Of a stretch of 64,000 bases of DNA, positions 62,935 through 64,000 are shown piece after piece. The notes under the pieces are model-generated. The model had not been told where the DNA came from, ran no database searches, and was given only the letters and a program-made list of their open reading frames with translations. The DNA is from Candidatus Poribacteria bacterium (GTDB lineage Bacteria > Poribacteria > WGA-4E > WGA-3G), in contig JAGFCA010000039.1 in NCBI GenBank assembly GCA_022394755.1, forward strand, positions 62,001 through 126,000, read 5' to 3'. A program made the position numbers and the translations under genes. Positions within the stretch are counted from its first letter, which is position 1. Each line of letters starts with the position of its first letter.

Positions 62935-63648
62935 TTACCAGTTATGGATAACGTATACAGGTGCAGAATTATCAGCTAATTTGATATCCACCCAATCGGC
63001 ATCATTAAGAAATTCGTTACGAAGTGCGTTTGTATTATATGGATGAATGTGAAATGATGATAGAGACCATCTAAGATTGGTTGAGCTTTCAACGATTGCC
63101 TTCGATTCATTAGCGATGATAGAAACGCGCTGCAGATTCTTATTTTGTCGTTCAATTCGCAATTGTGATGTTAGATAGTAAATAGTCTGTTGTGGATCGC
63201 GCATCTCTGCTTTATATTGTTTGGTAAAACCGACATTGTAATATCCAAATGGCATGAGTTTCAGATTACCAAGAAAATGATCAGTCTCATACCCGTCCGG
63301 TTTAGGTAACCCTCCGTAGATGATAATACGCTTACAGTTATATTCTTCTAACGCATATTTTACAGCCAACTGACCATCGGTGTAATCTTTATCGGTCTGT
63401 CCTACCCACTGTTCAACAACCTGTTTAGCTTGAGTTCTTGTATTGTCAACAGAATCAAGATCGCCTATTAATATATCCGGTTTCATATTGATTTTATCAA
63501 TCTCATTCAATTTATCAAATAGCTGTAATCCACCATCTGCACAAATAAGATATCTATCGTTTTCGATACCTTTCTCGATTTCTTTTCTATAAAAGGTGAG
63601 ATGACTATAATCGTAGAAGCCATTAAGGAAAATTAGTGCGGTTTTCAT
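62935..63648 (-). CDS. Thiamine pyrophosphokinase-like protein
   Basis: A 237-residue protein with the thiamine pyrophosphokinase motifs: YLICADGGLQLFDKL, DILIGDLDSV (Asp pair), GQTDKDYTDGQLAV (K-D-x-T-D) and IIIYGGLPKPDGYETDHFLG (Gly-Gly ... Asp-His). These bind ATP-Mg and thiamine. The loop before D-H is longer than the usual G-G-R-x-D-H, so the substrate may differ. The start overlaps the upstream DUF2156-like gene by four bases (ATGA). Confidence 0.78.
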   Translation of the reverse strand: MKTALIFLNGFYDYSHLTFYRKEIEKGIENDRYLICADGGLQLFDKLNEIDKINMKPDILIGDLDSVDNTRTQAKQVVEQWVGQTDKDYTDGQLAVKYALEEYNCKRIIIYGGLPKPDGYETDHFLGNLKLMPFGYYNVGFTKQYKAEMRDPQQTIYYLTSQLRIERQNKNLQRVSIIANESKAIVESSTNLRWSLSSFHIHPYNTNALRNEFLNDADWVDIKLADNSAPVYVIHNW

Positions 63649-64000
63649 TTATGTTTGGTGATGTTATAGGATGGAATTATCTGGGTGGGATGATATGACA
63701 TTTTTACACGTTTGATATTTTCTAAACCTGAATCATCCATCGCATTAATCCACTTGTAGGTTATTAGCAGTTCTTTGCAGAATTCACGGTAAATATATTG
63801 AGCCAGACCCTTGATAGAAAGATTAGATATTTCGAACAGAATACAGAATGTATCACTATTCAACGCATAACCGAATGTATAGGCTTGTACTTCATTGTTA
63901 ATCCGTACGATTCTCCCAATAAGACCTAATTTTTTAGAGTTAGATATCCCAATTGTATGTGCAGATTTTGAGTCCTCTAACATAGCTTGGTAAATTGAGT
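63645..64000 (-). CDS. DUF2156-like protein, 3' end only
   Basis: The reading frame is open to the window edge (it continues upstream of an internal ATG at 63983), so only the C-terminal part is seen. The segment VQAYTFGYALNSDTFCILFE, ISNLSIKGLAQYIYREF, KWINAMDDSGLENIKR and KMSYHPTQIIPSY matches the end of DUF2156, the GNAT-like domain shared with phosphatidylglycerol lysyltransferases. Its function here is unknown. It is coupled to the thiamine pyrophosphokinase-like gene. Confidence 0.7.
   Translation of the reverse strand, partial: SIYQAMLEDSKSAHTIGISNSKKLGLIGRIVRINNEVQAYTFGYALNSDTFCILFEISNLSIKGLAQYIYREFCKELLITYKWINAMDDSGLENIKRVKMSYHPTQIIPSYNITKHK

Overview
The window reads as an AT-rich bacterial chromosome segment that is densely coding on both strands. 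No rRNA, tRNA or CRISPR array was seen. Three things suggest a Gram-negative, uncultured lineage of the Poribacteria/Latescibacteria/Nitrospirae kind rather than an actinobacterium (inference): a complete proteasome locus whose tag protein is of the UBact type (a Pup relative with a basic tail ending in Gly-Glu), several families of short structured intergenic repeats, and envelope genes such as an OmpA-like protein, HflKC and a PorX-like regulator. No 16S gene is present, so the assignment rests on gene content only.

Left part (1-15.5 kb, mostly + strand): remnant of a toxin-antitoxin pair, a HemL-like aminotransferase, a parallel beta-helix protein, an orphan 2-oxoacid dehydrogenase E1 beta gene coupled to hflK-hflC, an ECF sigma factor with its zinc-finger anti-sigma factor, a 1564-residue TPR protein and a class V aminotransferase. 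The intergenic DNA here is rich in repeats, including a MITE-like element with terminal inverted repeats. 15.5-26.3 kb (- strand): an M14 peptidase overlapping guaA, two related DUF4398-type envelope proteins (one with an OmpA domain), rpmA-rplU-rng, and a histidine kinase/PorX-like response regulator pair. 26.3-42 kb: a long AT-rich non-coding stretch, a HAD hydrolase, a TIGR01777-type epimerase, an aminotransferase, a 14-blade WD40 protein, a SAM hydrolase, a sugar isomerase-like TIM barrel, menaquinone (futalosine pathway) genes mqnE-mqnA, a Fur regulator and mutS.

42-49 kb (- strand) is an accessory island. It holds an XRE/ImmA-IrrE regulator and a restriction-modification operon in which one polypeptide carries both a PD-(D/E)XK nuclease and an N6-adenine methylase. 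This is followed by a HEPN-motif protein, a two-domain specificity subunit and an unknown protein. No translocase subunit is visible, so the layout resembles BcgI-like systems more than classical type I.

49.3-56 kb (- strand) is the centrepiece, a six-gene operon arc/mpa - dop - UBact - prcB - prcA - pafA with tight translational coupling. UBact would be ligated to target lysines by PafA and removed by Dop. Arc would unfold tagged proteins into the PrcAB chamber. Upstream, behind a strong terminator, lie korB-korA (2-oxoacid:ferredoxin oxidoreductase) and two CBS-domain proteins. The right end holds a conserved hypothetical, a threonine dehydratase-like enzyme, a repeat cluster, a thiamine pyrophosphokinase-like gene and the 3' end of a DUF2156-type gene running off the window.
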